In this document: in pieces, positions 52,540 to 61,056 of the stretch
Numbering within the stretch: position 1 is the stretch's first letter
Layout of the letters: the number at the start of each line of letters is the position of its first letter
Notes under the pieces: generated by a model
What the model was told of the DNA's origin: nothing
Seen by the model: only the letters and a program-made list of their open reading frames with translations
Database searches by the model: none
Assembly (NCBI GenBank): GCA_023229765.1
Contig: JALNYO010000015.1
Location: 1-64,000 of the forward strand
Direction: 5' to 3'
From: Syntrophales bacterium
GTDB taxonomy: Bacteria > Desulfobacterota > Syntrophia > Syntrophales > UBA5619
Length of the DNA stretch: 64,000 nucleotides
Translations under genes and position numbers: made by a program

Positions 52540-54297
52540 CTATAAAACGGCCCAGAGAATCGCAAAAAAGAGTAAAAGGGAAAGACCAATGTACGTCTGC
52601 ACCCTCCCGGTTTGCAATTTTTTAACCAGAGAACCAACCCCCATGACGGAGTAGGCTGTGCCGTCAACTACCCCGTCTATGGCCTTCTGATCAAATGTGT
52701 AAGACAGGGCGGCCGTGCCGAAAAGGGACCTCAGCCCCAGCGTTCGGTAAAGCTCACCCCAGAAGGAATCAATGGGAGCAATTACCTTCTCGTCGAATTT
52801 GATGAAAAGAAGCGTTGCCTTGCGGTAAAAATAATCAATATCGAGGTTAAGCTTGGCGTCAGGGGAAAGCTTCTTCACCAGCAGATAGAAAACAAGACCG
52901 GTAAAGGAGAGAATCTGCATCATCTCGGAAAGATGGGAGGCGTTGTACGGGTTGAAATCTGCGGAAAACGGCAGCAGCTTATAAAAGGTCTGCGGAAAAG
53001 TTCCGATAAGAAAGCACAAAAGGGAGGTGAGCCCCATCGCCCAGAGCATATTGGCCGGGGGCTCGTGGGCAGCCTGGTGGTTTCCCGATTCCTTCCCGAA
53101 AAAGGTGAAATAGGTGACCTTCAGCCCCACCGAGAGGAATGTTCCGATCCCGGCAAGATTAAGCAGCAGCACCAGCCAGATTCTGCCCTCGTGATGAGCC
53201 GCGGCGATGATCATCGATTTGCTGACAAAGCCGCTGAAAAAGGGGAACCCGGAAATCGAGATCGCACCGATGACGTAAAATATCATGGTAAGCGGCATGT
53301 ACTTGTACATCCCGCCCAGTTGGGTCATTTTTGAGGTTCCCGTCATGTAGAGAACCGCGCCGGCGCCCATGAAGAGAAGCGCCTTATAAAGGATATGGGC
53401 AAAGGCGTGAGCGGCCGCGCCGTTTATCGCCAGCATCGTTCCGATGCCCACGCCGGCCACCATGTACCCGACCTGGCTTATGATGTGGTAAGCCAGGACG
53501 CGCCGGATGTCGTTTTCGATGATTGCGTAAATAACGCCGAACACCGTCATCGCCGTTCCCAGAATAGCGAGAATCTCAAAGCCGGAAAATCCCCGGGCAA
53601 GGACATAAACCGCGGTCTTGGTCGTAAATGCGCACAGAAACACGGCCCCTTCAACGCTTGCCTCCGGATAGGCGTCCGGCAGCCAGGCATGCAGCGGAAT
53701 CACGGCGGCATTAAGGGCAAAGCCGGCAAGGATCAGATACTCCGGCCACGAGGCGCCGGCGGGGGGGATGGCGTTAAAGGCAAAGCTCCCGGTTTTTGTG
53801 TAGTAGAACATCATCCCCGCAAAAAGGAGCAACCCACCGAAGACGTGGAAGAGCAGATAACGATAACCGGCAGCGTCTGATTGCGGACGTTTTCCATACC
53901 AGATCAAAAATACGGAGGAAAAGGCCATCGCCTCCCAGAAGATGAAAAGGGTCAGGTAGTCGCCGGCAAAGACCGCCCCGAGCGAACCGCCCACATAATA
54001 GAATCCCGCGATATGATGACCATCTTCGTTTCGGTGCAGGGCGTAAAGCGCCCCGAGGAAGGACATCATCACGAAAACCCAGGCAAATACCATGCTGAGT
54101 TTGTCAACCCTGCCCAATAGACCGGCAACGCCGAGAAAATTATACGCCCCGTAGTTGCCGTAATTGGTCAGGGCAACGGATATTATTGCCGCAGTGGGGA
54201 TTAACAGAATAAAGACCTTCTTGAGCTTGCCCCGGAGAAACGGCAGGAACAGGGCCCCAACAAAATAGAATATTGCCGGATGGATCCAGTTATTCAT
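52540..54297 (-). CDS. nuoL: NADH-quinone oxidoreductase subunit L (copy in the main nuo operon)
   Basis: The start is taken at ATG 54297 with AGAGG upstream, giving 585 residues. Key regions are TLFIFWEAMAFSSVFLIWYG (TM5 Glu), ALNAAVIPLHAWLPDAYPEA (TM7 region) and RRVLAYHIISQVGYMVAGVG. The C-terminal 110 residues continue into an amphipathic stretch and a last membrane helix (TYIGLSLLLFFAILWAVL), consistent with the NuoL lateral helix and anchor. It pumps protons at the distal end of the membrane arm. It overlaps the upstream small gene by 8 nt. A second NuoL-like gene lies at 61057. Confidence 0.9.
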   Translation of the reverse strand: MNNWIHPAIFYFVGALFLPFLRGKLKKVFILLIPTAAIISVALTNYGNYGAYNFLGVAGLLGRVDKLSMVFAWVFVMMSFLGALYALHRNEDGHHIAGFYYVGGSLGAVFAGDYLTLFIFWEAMAFSSVFLIWYGKRPQSDAAGYRYLLFHVFGGLLLFAGMMFYYTKTGSFAFNAIPPAGASWPEYLILAGFALNAAVIPLHAWLPDAYPEASVEGAVFLCAFTTKTAVYVLARGFSGFEILAILGTAMTVFGVIYAIIENDIRRVLAYHIISQVGYMVAGVGIGTMLAINGAAAHAFAHILYKALLFMGAGAVLYMTGTSKMTQLGGMYKYMPLTMIFYVIGAISISGFPFFSGFVSKSMIIAAAHHEGRIWLVLLLNLAGIGTFLSVGLKVTYFTFFGKESGNHQAAHEPPANMLWAMGLTSLLCFLIGTFPQTFYKLLPFSADFNPYNASHLSEMMQILSFTGLVFYLLVKKLSPDAKLNLDIDYFYRKATLLFIKFDEKVIAPIDSFWGELYRTLGLRSLFGTAALSYTFDQKAIDGVVDGTAYSVMGVGSLVKKLQTGRVQTYIGLSLLLFFAILWAVL

Positions 54298-54538
54298 AAA
54301 AATCCTCTTTTTTGCCAAGAATCGTATGGGCCAGTCCCTTGCTGAAGCGGACCAGCAGATAACCACCGATTATTGTGAACAAGGTCCAGAAGGCCGGGAT
54401 TTTGTCAACGAAGAAATGGGCGTGTTCCCTCGGCAGAAGCGCGTCGAAAATAACCAGTAAAAGGAGAAAGCCGAAAAACAATTTCTTCAGGAGTTCGGCC
54501 CTTGCCAGTAAATACTCTATTATTTTAAGCATATTCAT
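54290..54538 (-). CDS. Small two-TM membrane protein of the antiporter triad (82 aa)
   Basis: Two hydrophobic helices (LFFGFLLLLVIFDALL and TLFTIIGGYLLVRF) are joined by a short HAHFF segment, and the tail is charged (GKKEDFYE). It lies between the MrpD-like gene and nuoL, overlapping nuoL by 8 nt. The protein at 62768 has the same size, topology and a similar REDYY-type tail, so the two are paralogues. Function unknown; probably a structural part of an extended complex I membrane arm. Confidence 0.75.
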   Translation of the reverse strand: MNMLKIIEYLLARAELLKKLFFGFLLLLVIFDALLPREHAHFFVDKIPAFWTLFTIIGGYLLVRFSKGLAHTILGKKEDFYE

Positions 54539-54613
54539 AAAACGCCTCTTGCACCTTTGAGAATGACAATCTTTTTAAAATGCTGCCTGATGACCAGGCT
54601 CTGTCTAACAAGG

Positions 54614-56083
54614 CTAAAACAAATTGCCGATAAGTTTAACAAAAAAATCAGGATAAAACCCCAGCAGAACCGAGATCAGCGCTGTCAGCACGAGCGGCAC
54701 GACCATCGTCAGCGGCGCTTCCTTGATGCCCGACGTGGTCCAGTTCTCCTTTTTCCCCTGGAAAAAGGCCTTGATCGTAATCGGCACAAAATACCCGGCG
54801 TTCAAAATGCTGCTCGCCAACAAAACGACAACGATGGGGATGTTGCTTATCTCCAAGGCGCCGTTCAAGAGATACCACTTCGTCACAAATCCGGACACCG
54901 GCGGCACGCCGATCATGCTGAGGGAGGCAATGGCGAAGGCGCCCATCGTAAACGGCATGGCATAGCCAATGCCCGCCATATCGCTGATCTTCCTCTTGTT
55001 ATGGGCAACGAAGATCGCGCCGGCGCAGAAAAAGAGGGTAATCTTGCTGAACCCGTGATTGACAATATGGATAATCCCGCCCAGAACGCCGGTGTTGTCT
55101 AAAAGCGCCACCCCCAGGATAATGTACGACAACTGGCTCACCGTTGAATAGGCGAGCCTCGCCTTGAGGTCGTCTTTGGTAAGGGCGATGATGGAGGCCG
55201 CCAGGATCGTAAAGGAAACCACATACGCGGTGACAATGCCGATCCCCAAGTCGTTGAGGATCTTCGTCCCGAACGTTGACAGCATAACCCGGGAAATGCA
55301 GAACACCCCGGCCTTCACCACGGCAACCGCATGCAAAAGGGCGCTGACCGGCGTCGGAGCGACCATCGCGGAGGGGAGCCAGTTGTGCAGGGGCATGATC
55401 GCCGCCTTGGCAAAACCGGCGATAAAGAGAATATAGGTTACGGTAACCCAGATTCCGTCTGAACCGGCGGGAAATATCCCCGTGTGGATATTATCGGCAA
55501 AATCAAGCGTGCCGGTCATCACGTAGGTGAGAATAACAGCCGGCAGCAGAAAACCCTTCGATGTGCCGACGAGATAGACAAGATATTTCTTCGCCCCGGC
55601 ATAGCCTTCTGCGTCCTGATGATGGGCCACGAGCGGATAGGTAAAGAGGCTGATAACCTCATAAAAGAGATAGAGGGTAAAAAGACCGCCTGCGTACGAT
55701 ACCCCCTGGGCGCCCAGGATTGCCGCAGCAAAACATGTGTAATAGCGGGTCTGTGCATGCTCCTTGAGGGTTCGCATGTAGCCGATGTTGTAGATGGAGG
55801 CGAAGATCCAGAGAAACGAGGAGATGATGCCGAAGATCAGCGACAGGGCGTCCACCCGGAAATTCAGGGAAATACCGGGAGCAATCGCCGAAAGGGTGTA
55901 GGTGATCACCCCGCCGTTCCAGACGATCGGAACCATTCCCATAACGGCCGCAAAGGTCAGAACGGCCCCGGCTATCGACCAGAATTCCCGGATATTCGGG
56001 GTCTTGCGGTAAACCATGATCAGAATGGCGGACGCAAAAACAATGCCGATCGGCAAAAGCGGTAATGCGCTATCGATAACCAT
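54614..56083 (-). CDS. MrpD/NuoM-like antiporter subunit within the nuo operon
   Basis: A 489-residue polytopic protein of the proton-conducting transporter family. FYEVISLFTYPLVAHHQDA carries the TM5 glutamate, FAKAAIMPLHNWLPSAMVAP the TM7 lysine, and TPVSALLHAVAVVKAGVF the next helix. It is closer in pattern to Mrp antiporter subunit D than to NuoM or NuoN, both of which are separately present. Located between nuoK and the small membrane gene. Inference: an extra ion-translocating module, for H+ or Na+, added to complex I. A paralogue is cut by the right edge of the window. Confidence 0.85.
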   Translation of the reverse strand: MVIDSALPLLPIGIVFASAILIMVYRKTPNIREFWSIAGAVLTFAAVMGMVPIVWNGGVITYTLSAIAPGISLNFRVDALSLIFGIISSFLWIFASIYNIGYMRTLKEHAQTRYYTCFAAAILGAQGVSYAGGLFTLYLFYEVISLFTYPLVAHHQDAEGYAGAKKYLVYLVGTSKGFLLPAVILTYVMTGTLDFADNIHTGIFPAGSDGIWVTVTYILFIAGFAKAAIMPLHNWLPSAMVAPTPVSALLHAVAVVKAGVFCISRVMLSTFGTKILNDLGIGIVTAYVVSFTILAASIIALTKDDLKARLAYSTVSQLSYIILGVALLDNTGVLGGIIHIVNHGFSKITLFFCAGAIFVAHNKRKISDMAGIGYAMPFTMGAFAIASLSMIGVPPVSGFVTKWYLLNGALEISNIPIVVVLLASSILNAGYFVPITIKAFFQGKKENWTTSGIKEAPLTMVVPLVLTALISVLLGFYPDFFVKLIGNLF

Positions 56084-56086
56084 AGG

Positions 56087-56410
56087 TCAGTACTTCAGCT
56101 CCTTCATATCTCCACCCTCGATATGCTGATAGCGCTTCGCAATGATGATGATTATGCTCAGCGCAATAGCCGATTCCGCGGCGGCTATCCCCATTATAAT
56201 AAGCGTGAATGCCAATCCATAGGGGTTTTCCGGAACAATAAACCGATTGATCGCAACGATATTTAACCCCGCGCCGTTCATGATCAGTTCCATCGAAACC
56301 AGCATCCCAATCAGCGTTCGTCGGTAAACAAGGCCGGCAATCCCGCAAAACAGCATAAAAACGGCGACAAACAGATAGATGCTGGAGTTATTGTAAAGCA
56401 AATCGCTCAT
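56087..56410 (-). CDS. nuoK: NADH-quinone oxidoreductase subunit K
   Basis: A 107-residue protein with three transmembrane helices. GLVYRRTLIGMLVSMELIMN contains the conserved TM2 glutamate, and AAAESAIALSIIIIIAKR the second glutamate of the E-channel. It conducts protons next to NuoJ and NuoH. It overlaps nuoJ by 4 nt. Confidence 0.95.
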   Translation of the reverse strand: MSDLLYNNSSIYLFVAVFMLFCGIAGLVYRRTLIGMLVSMELIMNGAGLNIVAINRFIVPENPYGLAFTLIIMGIAAAESAIALSIIIIIAKRYQHIEGGDMKELKY

Positions 56411-56910
56411 TTGTCACCCCGCGAATTAATGGAAAGCATAACCGCCCCGATAATGGCAACAACCAGCAAAAGCGAGATCAACTCAAACGGCAGGATAAGC
56501 TTATCGGTAAACGCACGGCCCACATCCTTAGTCGTCATCAGGAAATTCGGCGCCGTTCCGCCCGGCAGATTTGTCAAAACAAACCGGATGAACATGACAA
56601 CCGAAACAACGGCGATGACAAGCGCAGAAAGCAATTTTCCGATAGCCTTGAAATCGTGAGATTTCCTGGAATATTGACCCAGCAGCATAATTGCAAAGGC
56701 AATCAGAATGGAGATTGCCCCGACATAAATCAGAATCTGCATCATCGCCAGAAAGGCGCTGTTAAGATAGATATAAAGCCCGGCCACGCCGAACATGGCG
56801 GTAATCAGACCCAGCATCGCATAGACGATGGAACTTGCAAAGACGGCCGTCAAGGCCCCTGCCATCGTCACCGCGACGGCAAAAAGGAATATGCTCTCCC
56901 CAATGCTCAT
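56407..56910 (-). CDS. nuoJ: NADH-quinone oxidoreductase subunit J
   Basis: A 167-residue protein with five predicted helices. AMLGLITAMFGVAGLYIYLN and MMQILIYVGAISILIAFAIM are the family's conserved TM3 region, with the pi-bulge tyrosine. It belongs to the E-channel of complex I. It overlaps nuoI and nuoK by 4 nt each. Confidence 0.94.
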   Translation of the reverse strand: MSIGESIFLFAVAVTMAGALTAVFASSIVYAMLGLITAMFGVAGLYIYLNSAFLAMMQILIYVGAISILIAFAIMLLGQYSRKSHDFKAIGKLLSALVIAVVSVVMFIRFVLTNLPGGTAPNFLMTTKDVGRAFTDKLILPFELISLLLVVAIIGAVMLSINSRGDK

Positions 56911-57362
56911 GATGCCTTTTTCCTTTTATCGAATTCCTTCACCAGATCGAAATAGAAATCTGCTCTCTTGAATCCCGCGATATTGAAATCGCCTGAAAAA
57001 CCGAGGGCCTTCGACGGGCAGCTCTCGACACAGATTCCGCACTGGCTGCAGGTTGTAAAATCAAGCATATACACAGTTGCCCTTTTGCGTTTCTCCCCTT
57101 CCCTTTTCTCCCCATCCACCTTTTTTATCGATCCCGAGGGACAGTTGCGGACGCAGATTCCACAGGCGATGCACATATTTTCCAGCGGGTTTTCAGGACT
57201 GGCAAGGAGCTTTATATGACCGCGAAACCGGGGCGTGATCTCAAGAACCTCACGCGGATATTGAGAGGTCACCACCGGCTGAAAGAAGGACTTGATCGTT
57301 ACCCCCATCCCCGCGGCCAGCGAGGCCGCACCCTTTATAAAAGAAGCAGGCGTTACCGTCAT
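56907..57362 (-). CDS. nuoI: NADH-quinone oxidoreductase subunit I (two 4Fe-4S clusters)
   Basis: A 151-residue peripheral iron-sulfur protein. Two complete cluster motifs are seen: CIACGICVRNCP (about 81-92) and CSQCGICVESCP (about 120-131), binding N6a and N6b. It passes electrons towards NuoB and the quinone site. A segment EKREGEKRKRAT between them is unusually basic. It overlaps nuoH and nuoJ by 4 nt each. Confidence 0.96.
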   Translation of the reverse strand: MTVTPASFIKGAASLAAGMGVTIKSFFQPVVTSQYPREVLEITPRFRGHIKLLASPENPLENMCIACGICVRNCPSGSIKKVDGEKREGEKRKRATVYMLDFTTCSQCGICVESCPSKALGFSGDFNIAGFKRADFYFDLVKEFDKRKKAS

Positions 57363-58351
57363 AGCTTCAAAAGCCCTCCTGTTACGAGCAGATTTAAAAA
57401 GGCCAGGGGAATGAGCGCCTTCCAGGATATATTCAACAACTGATCAAACCTGACCCGGGGAAACGTCCATCTGAACCACATCATGACGAAGACAAGGAAG
57501 TATGATTTTAAGAGAAACCAGACAATCCCCGGCAGAAAGGGCCCCTGGTAGCCGCCCAGAAAAAAGGTGACGGTAATCGCGCTGACGATAAACATATTCG
57601 TGTATTCCGCGAGGAAAAAAAGCGCAAACATCATCCCCGAATATTCGGTGTGATACCCGGCAACCAGCTCGCTTTCCGCCTCCGGCAAATCGAACGGGGT
57701 GCGGTTGGTCTCCGCAACGCTCGAAATAAAATAGATGACAAAGGCAACCGGCTGCAGAACGACGAACCAGACGCCCTTTTGCGCCTCCACAACATCCTTG
57801 AGCGACAGGGAGTTGGCCATCATGACCACCGCCAAAAGCGACAGCAAAAGCGGAATCTCATAGGCGACGCTCTGGGCGATGCTTCTGATCGCCCCAATCA
57901 GCGAATATTTGTTGTTGGATCCCCACCCGGCCATCAGGATGGCAAGTACCGTAAAAGAGGAAAAGGCGAGAATAACGAGAATCCCCACATTTATATCCTT
58001 CACCTGCAGGAAAGAATCGAATGGAATTACCACAAAGGCGACCAAGACCGGGATGAAAATCATGATCGGCCCGAGGTAAAAGATGGGTTTGTCCACATTG
58101 CGCGGGGTAATGATCTCCTTGCCGAGGAGCTTCAACGCGTCGGCAAGCGGCTGAATAAGACCGTACGGGCCAACCTCTTTGGGCCCGATCCGGAGCTGCA
58201 TGTGCCCCGCCACTTTTCTTTCTGCCCAGGTCAGGATCAGGGCATTAAAAACGACAAAGACAAACGCGGCGAGGAGGCCGACCGCAATCTTTACAATTTC
58301 CAGATCGAAAAATCGCAGATTAATGTCCATAATCTTCACTATCTGTTCCAT
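57359..58351 (-). CDS. nuoH: NADH-quinone oxidoreductase subunit H
   Basis: A 330-residue membrane protein. AERKVAGHMQLRIGPKEVGP and GLIQPLADALKLLGKEIITP form the quinone-site loop, and ETNRTPFDLPEAESELVAGY carries the conserved acidic loop. It connects the hydrophilic arm to the membrane arm. The start ATG 58351 has a weak ribosome-binding site; ATG 58330 is an alternative. A repeat-filled 154-bp gap separates it from nuoCD. Confidence 0.96.
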   Translation of the reverse strand: MEQIVKIMDINLRFFDLEIVKIAVGLLAAFVFVVFNALILTWAERKVAGHMQLRIGPKEVGPYGLIQPLADALKLLGKEIITPRNVDKPIFYLGPIMIFIPVLVAFVVIPFDSFLQVKDINVGILVILAFSSFTVLAILMAGWGSNNKYSLIGAIRSIAQSVAYEIPLLLSLLAVVMMANSLSLKDVVEAQKGVWFVVLQPVAFVIYFISSVAETNRTPFDLPEAESELVAGYHTEYSGMMFALFFLAEYTNMFIVSAITVTFFLGGYQGPFLPGIVWFLLKSYFLVFVMMWFRWTFPRVRFDQLLNISWKALIPLAFLNLLVTGGLLKL

Positions 58352-58372
58352 TTGGCCATCACAATTTAAAAG

Positions 58373-58503
58373 CGGTTTCCGGTTTCCAGTTTCCGGTTTG
58401 ATTAAATCTCAAATTCAAGTCCTCACCAACGACCAACTGTGAACCGCCAACTGTGAACCGTGAACCGTGAACGGCCAACCGTGAACCGTCAACCGTGAAC
58501 CGT
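58373..58503. repeat. Tandem short repeats between nuoCD and nuoH
   Basis: CGGTTTCCGGTTTCC-type units (58373-58398) are followed, from 58438 on, by about seven imperfect GTGAACCG-type heptamer/octamer units separated by CCAAC. The whole gap between nuoCD and nuoH is of this low-complexity kind. The two halves are partly complementary and could pair. Confidence 0.75.
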
Positions 58504-58505
58504 TT

Positions 58506-60080
58506 TCACCGGTCTATTTCCGGGATTACCAGGTCAAGGCTGCCCAGAATGGCAACGGCATCGGACAGCAGGTTGCCCTTCGCCAGCTCGGGGAATATCA
58601 TAAGATTGGAAAAAGAGGGAACCCGCCATTTCATCCGGTAGGGCTTGTCGCTTTCATCGCTGACTATGTAGATTCCCAACTCGCCGCGGGGGGTTTCAAC
58701 AACATGATAGAGATCCCCTTTGCGCGGCTTGAGCTTCTTCGGCGCCTTTTCAACGATGAATGGCCCGTCCGGGAGCCTCGCTATCGCCTGCTCGATGATG
58801 TTCAGGGATGTCTCCATTTCCTTGATCCGGATATGGTACATATCAAGGGCATCGCCATTCTTTCCGGTGGGAACCTCAAAATCCATTTCCGGATAAGCCG
58901 CATACGGCTCCTTTTTCCGTAAATCCACACCGATACCCGCTCCGCGTAAAACCGGACCGGAAACGGCGTATTTTCGCGCCCTTTCCTTTTCTATGACACC
59001 TATGCCCCTGGTGCGGTTGATAAAGATGAGATTGCCCCCGACGAGTTTCTCATACAGCGCAAAACGCCCCCGCATGCGGGCAATCACGGCCTTTGTCCCC
59101 GCGATGAAGGCATCATCCACATCGTTGTAAAGGCCGCCGAAGCGGAAATAGCAGTAAGTCAGCCGGGAGCCGGTGACAGCCTCCAAAACATCCTGAATAT
59201 TCTCCCTGTCGTCGAAGGCGTAGAGGAACGGAGAAAGCCCTCCCAGATCGGCAAGATAGGCGCCTATCCACAGGAGATGGCTGCAAATTCTGTTTAATTC
59301 CGTGGCAATTACCCGCACGTAATGGGCGCGCGCCGGGACGTCAATCCCGGCCAGTCGCTCGACGGCCGTAACATATCCCAGGTTAAACGACATCGCCCCC
59401 AGATAATCCATACGCCCGGTGTTGGGAAGAAACTGGTAATAGGTGCGGTTTTCCGCCATCTTCTCCTGCATCCGGTGCAGATAACCGAGTACCGGATAGG
59501 CATCCTCGATATACTCGCCATCCATTTTCAGGACAACCCGCAAAACCCCATGCGTGCTTGGATGCTGGGGGCCCATATTAATAAATAACGAGTCATCCCG
59601 CTGCGCCGGAGAATATGAATTCAGCTCTTGCTTGTCTTTCTCGGAGACCGGTATTTTCTCTTTGCGCAACGGATAAAAATCGATTCCGTCATGCAGAAAC
59701 AGGTAGGTCAGATCAGGGTGACCATCGAAACGAACGCCGTAAAACTCGTGGATCTCCCGTTCATACCAGTAAGCGCAGTCATAAATTTTTGAAAGCGTCG
59801 GAGCCGCAGGCTGGGAGGGATCAAGCTTCAGGGTAACCTTTACCTTGCAGAGGGAGGAGTGAATGCTGAAAATATAGACAAGCTCCAGATACTCCTTGTA
59901 GTCAACGCCAAGCTCCACTGCCAGATAGAAGCTCCGCTCATCAAAAAAACTGGCTATATTGACGATATCTTTAGCTTTTAAATCGACAGAAAGGTGGTAC
60001 CCGCACTGGGGGTAGCTTTCCTCGGCTATGGTCAGATCGGCAAAGGCTGCCTGCAGCTCCGCTTTTATTTTATTTACCAT
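58506..60080 (-). CDS. nuoCD: NADH-quinone oxidoreductase fused subunits C and D
   Basis: A 524-residue fusion. The N-terminal 140 residues are NuoC (ERSFYLAVELGVDYKEYLEL, then YWYEREIHEFYGVRFDGHPD). The rest is the 49-kDa NuoD: INMGPQHPSTHGVLRVVLKM near 168-187 with the quinone-site His, then NRICSHLLWIGAYLADLGG and a typical C-terminal SLDLVIPEIDR. Such fusions occur in several bacteria. The start overlaps the end of nuoB by 7 nt. Confidence 0.95.
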   Translation of the reverse strand: MVNKIKAELQAAFADLTIAEESYPQCGYHLSVDLKAKDIVNIASFFDERSFYLAVELGVDYKEYLELVYIFSIHSSLCKVKVTLKLDPSQPAAPTLSKIYDCAYWYEREIHEFYGVRFDGHPDLTYLFLHDGIDFYPLRKEKIPVSEKDKQELNSYSPAQRDDSLFINMGPQHPSTHGVLRVVLKMDGEYIEDAYPVLGYLHRMQEKMAENRTYYQFLPNTGRMDYLGAMSFNLGYVTAVERLAGIDVPARAHYVRVIATELNRICSHLLWIGAYLADLGGLSPFLYAFDDRENIQDVLEAVTGSRLTYCYFRFGGLYNDVDDAFIAGTKAVIARMRGRFALYEKLVGGNLIFINRTRGIGVIEKERARKYAVSGPVLRGAGIGVDLRKKEPYAAYPEMDFEVPTGKNGDALDMYHIRIKEMETSLNIIEQAIARLPDGPFIVEKAPKKLKPRKGDLYHVVETPRGELGIYIVSDESDKPYRMKWRVPSFSNLMIFPELAKGNLLSDAVAILGSLDLVIPEIDR

Positions 60081-60529
60081 CGCTCTACCGGCCCCGGAAA
60101 TCGTCTTTTTCCTGTTATCTTTTCTTGAAGTTTCAGAAAACCTTCAAGCAGCCCCTCCGGTCTCGGCGGGCAACCGGGGACATATACATCCACAGGGACA
60201 AGCTTATCGACGCCCTCTATCAAGTTATACTGCCCCTCGAAAACAAACGGGCCGCCGGAGATAGCGCAATTGCCCATTGCAATGACCCATTTCGGCGAAG
60301 GCATCTGGTCATAAAGGGTGACAAGGACGGGCGCCATCTTCTTCGTTACCGTGCCTGAGACGATCATCAAATCCGCCTGACGGGGGGAGGGCCTGAAAAC
60401 GCCAGCCCCGAAGCGGTCAATATCAAAACGGGCCATAGCGGAGGACATCATTTCTATCGCGCAACAGGCAAGTCCAAAGGTCACCGGCCACAGGGAATTG
60501 GCCCGTGCCAGATCGAGTACCTGGTCCAA
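60074..60529 (-). CDS. nuoB: NADH-quinone oxidoreductase subunit B
   Basis: A 151-residue iron-sulfur protein holding cluster N2. The tandem cysteines are in TFGLACCAIEMM (about 17-28), with the others in AMGNCAISGG and VPGCPPRPEG. The start drawn is TTG 60529, because no ATG fits; the frame is open further upstream into nuoA, so a slightly earlier start is possible. It lies 11 bp after nuoA. Confidence 0.93.
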   Translation of the reverse strand: MDQVLDLARANSLWPVTFGLACCAIEMMSSAMARFDIDRFGAGVFRPSPRQADLMIVSGTVTKKMAPVLVTLYDQMPSPKWVIAMGNCAISGGPFVFEGQYNLIEGVDKLVPVDVYVPGCPPRPEGLLEGFLKLQEKITGKRRFPGPVERW

Positions 60530-60540
60530 AACAGCAAAAC

Positions 60541-60924
60541 TTACTGGTGGGAGATTTTCCTTTTCCAGGTAAACACCCCTTTCCCCCAGGCATACACTAC
60601 AGCCAGGGCAAGAATTATTACAAAGGAAAGCAATGCGTAAAATTCATGAATCCTCTCTCCCCTGGCATAACTTAGCGCAACGGGGAAAAGATAGAGAACG
60701 TCCACATCAAAGGCAATAAAGATAAGCGCGTAAACATAATAATGGATGCCGTATTTTATCCGGGCGTTGCCGAATGGAGGGATCCCGCATTCGTACGTAT
60801 TATGGGTCTTTTCGCCCTTGGTTTTCGGGGCAAGGAGGTGGGGGAGAATAATGGAAAAAAGCGCAAAAAGTACTGCAACGAGACTGAAAAGGGCTACTGG
60901 TGTAAACTCTTCTAAATTAGTCAT
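60541..60924 (-). CDS. nuoA: NADH-quinone oxidoreductase subunit A
   Basis: A 127-residue protein with three transmembrane helices, starting at ATG 60924 (a TTG at 60942 is also possible). YECGIPPFGNARIKYGIHYY is the conserved loop with the reactive cysteine, and IFIAFDVDVLYLFPVAL the following helix. First gene of the nuo operon. Confidence 0.94.
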   Translation of the reverse strand: MTNLEEFTPVALFSLVAVLFALFSIILPHLLAPKTKGEKTHNTYECGIPPFGNARIKYGIHYYVYALIFIAFDVDVLYLFPVALSYARGERIHEFYALLSFVIILALAVVYAWGKGVFTWKRKISHQ

Positions 60925-60987
60925 GATAAAACTCAATTCCAATCAAGCTGCATCTGAACCGCTCAAAGGCTCACTGAATTCAAAGGC

Positions 60988-61016
60988 GCTCTAACAATGA
61001 TGCCATTCGTTGTCAA
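60988..61016 (-). promoter_or_regulatory. Candidate nuo operon promoter
   Basis: On the minus strand a perfect TTGACA (61011-61016) is followed after 17 bp by TAGAGC (60988-60993), a weak -10. It lies about 65 bp upstream of nuoA in the gap after the upstream NuoL-like gene. This would let nuoA-N be transcribed independently of the upstream triad. Confidence 0.4.
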
Positions 61017-61056
61017 GATTTTTTTCACTTTGAGTGCAAAATGTGATTGCTCACAA

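Noticed and set aside
58438..58503. Possible CRISPR array
   Set aside because: Units are 7-8 bp without spacers of constant length, and no cas genes are near.
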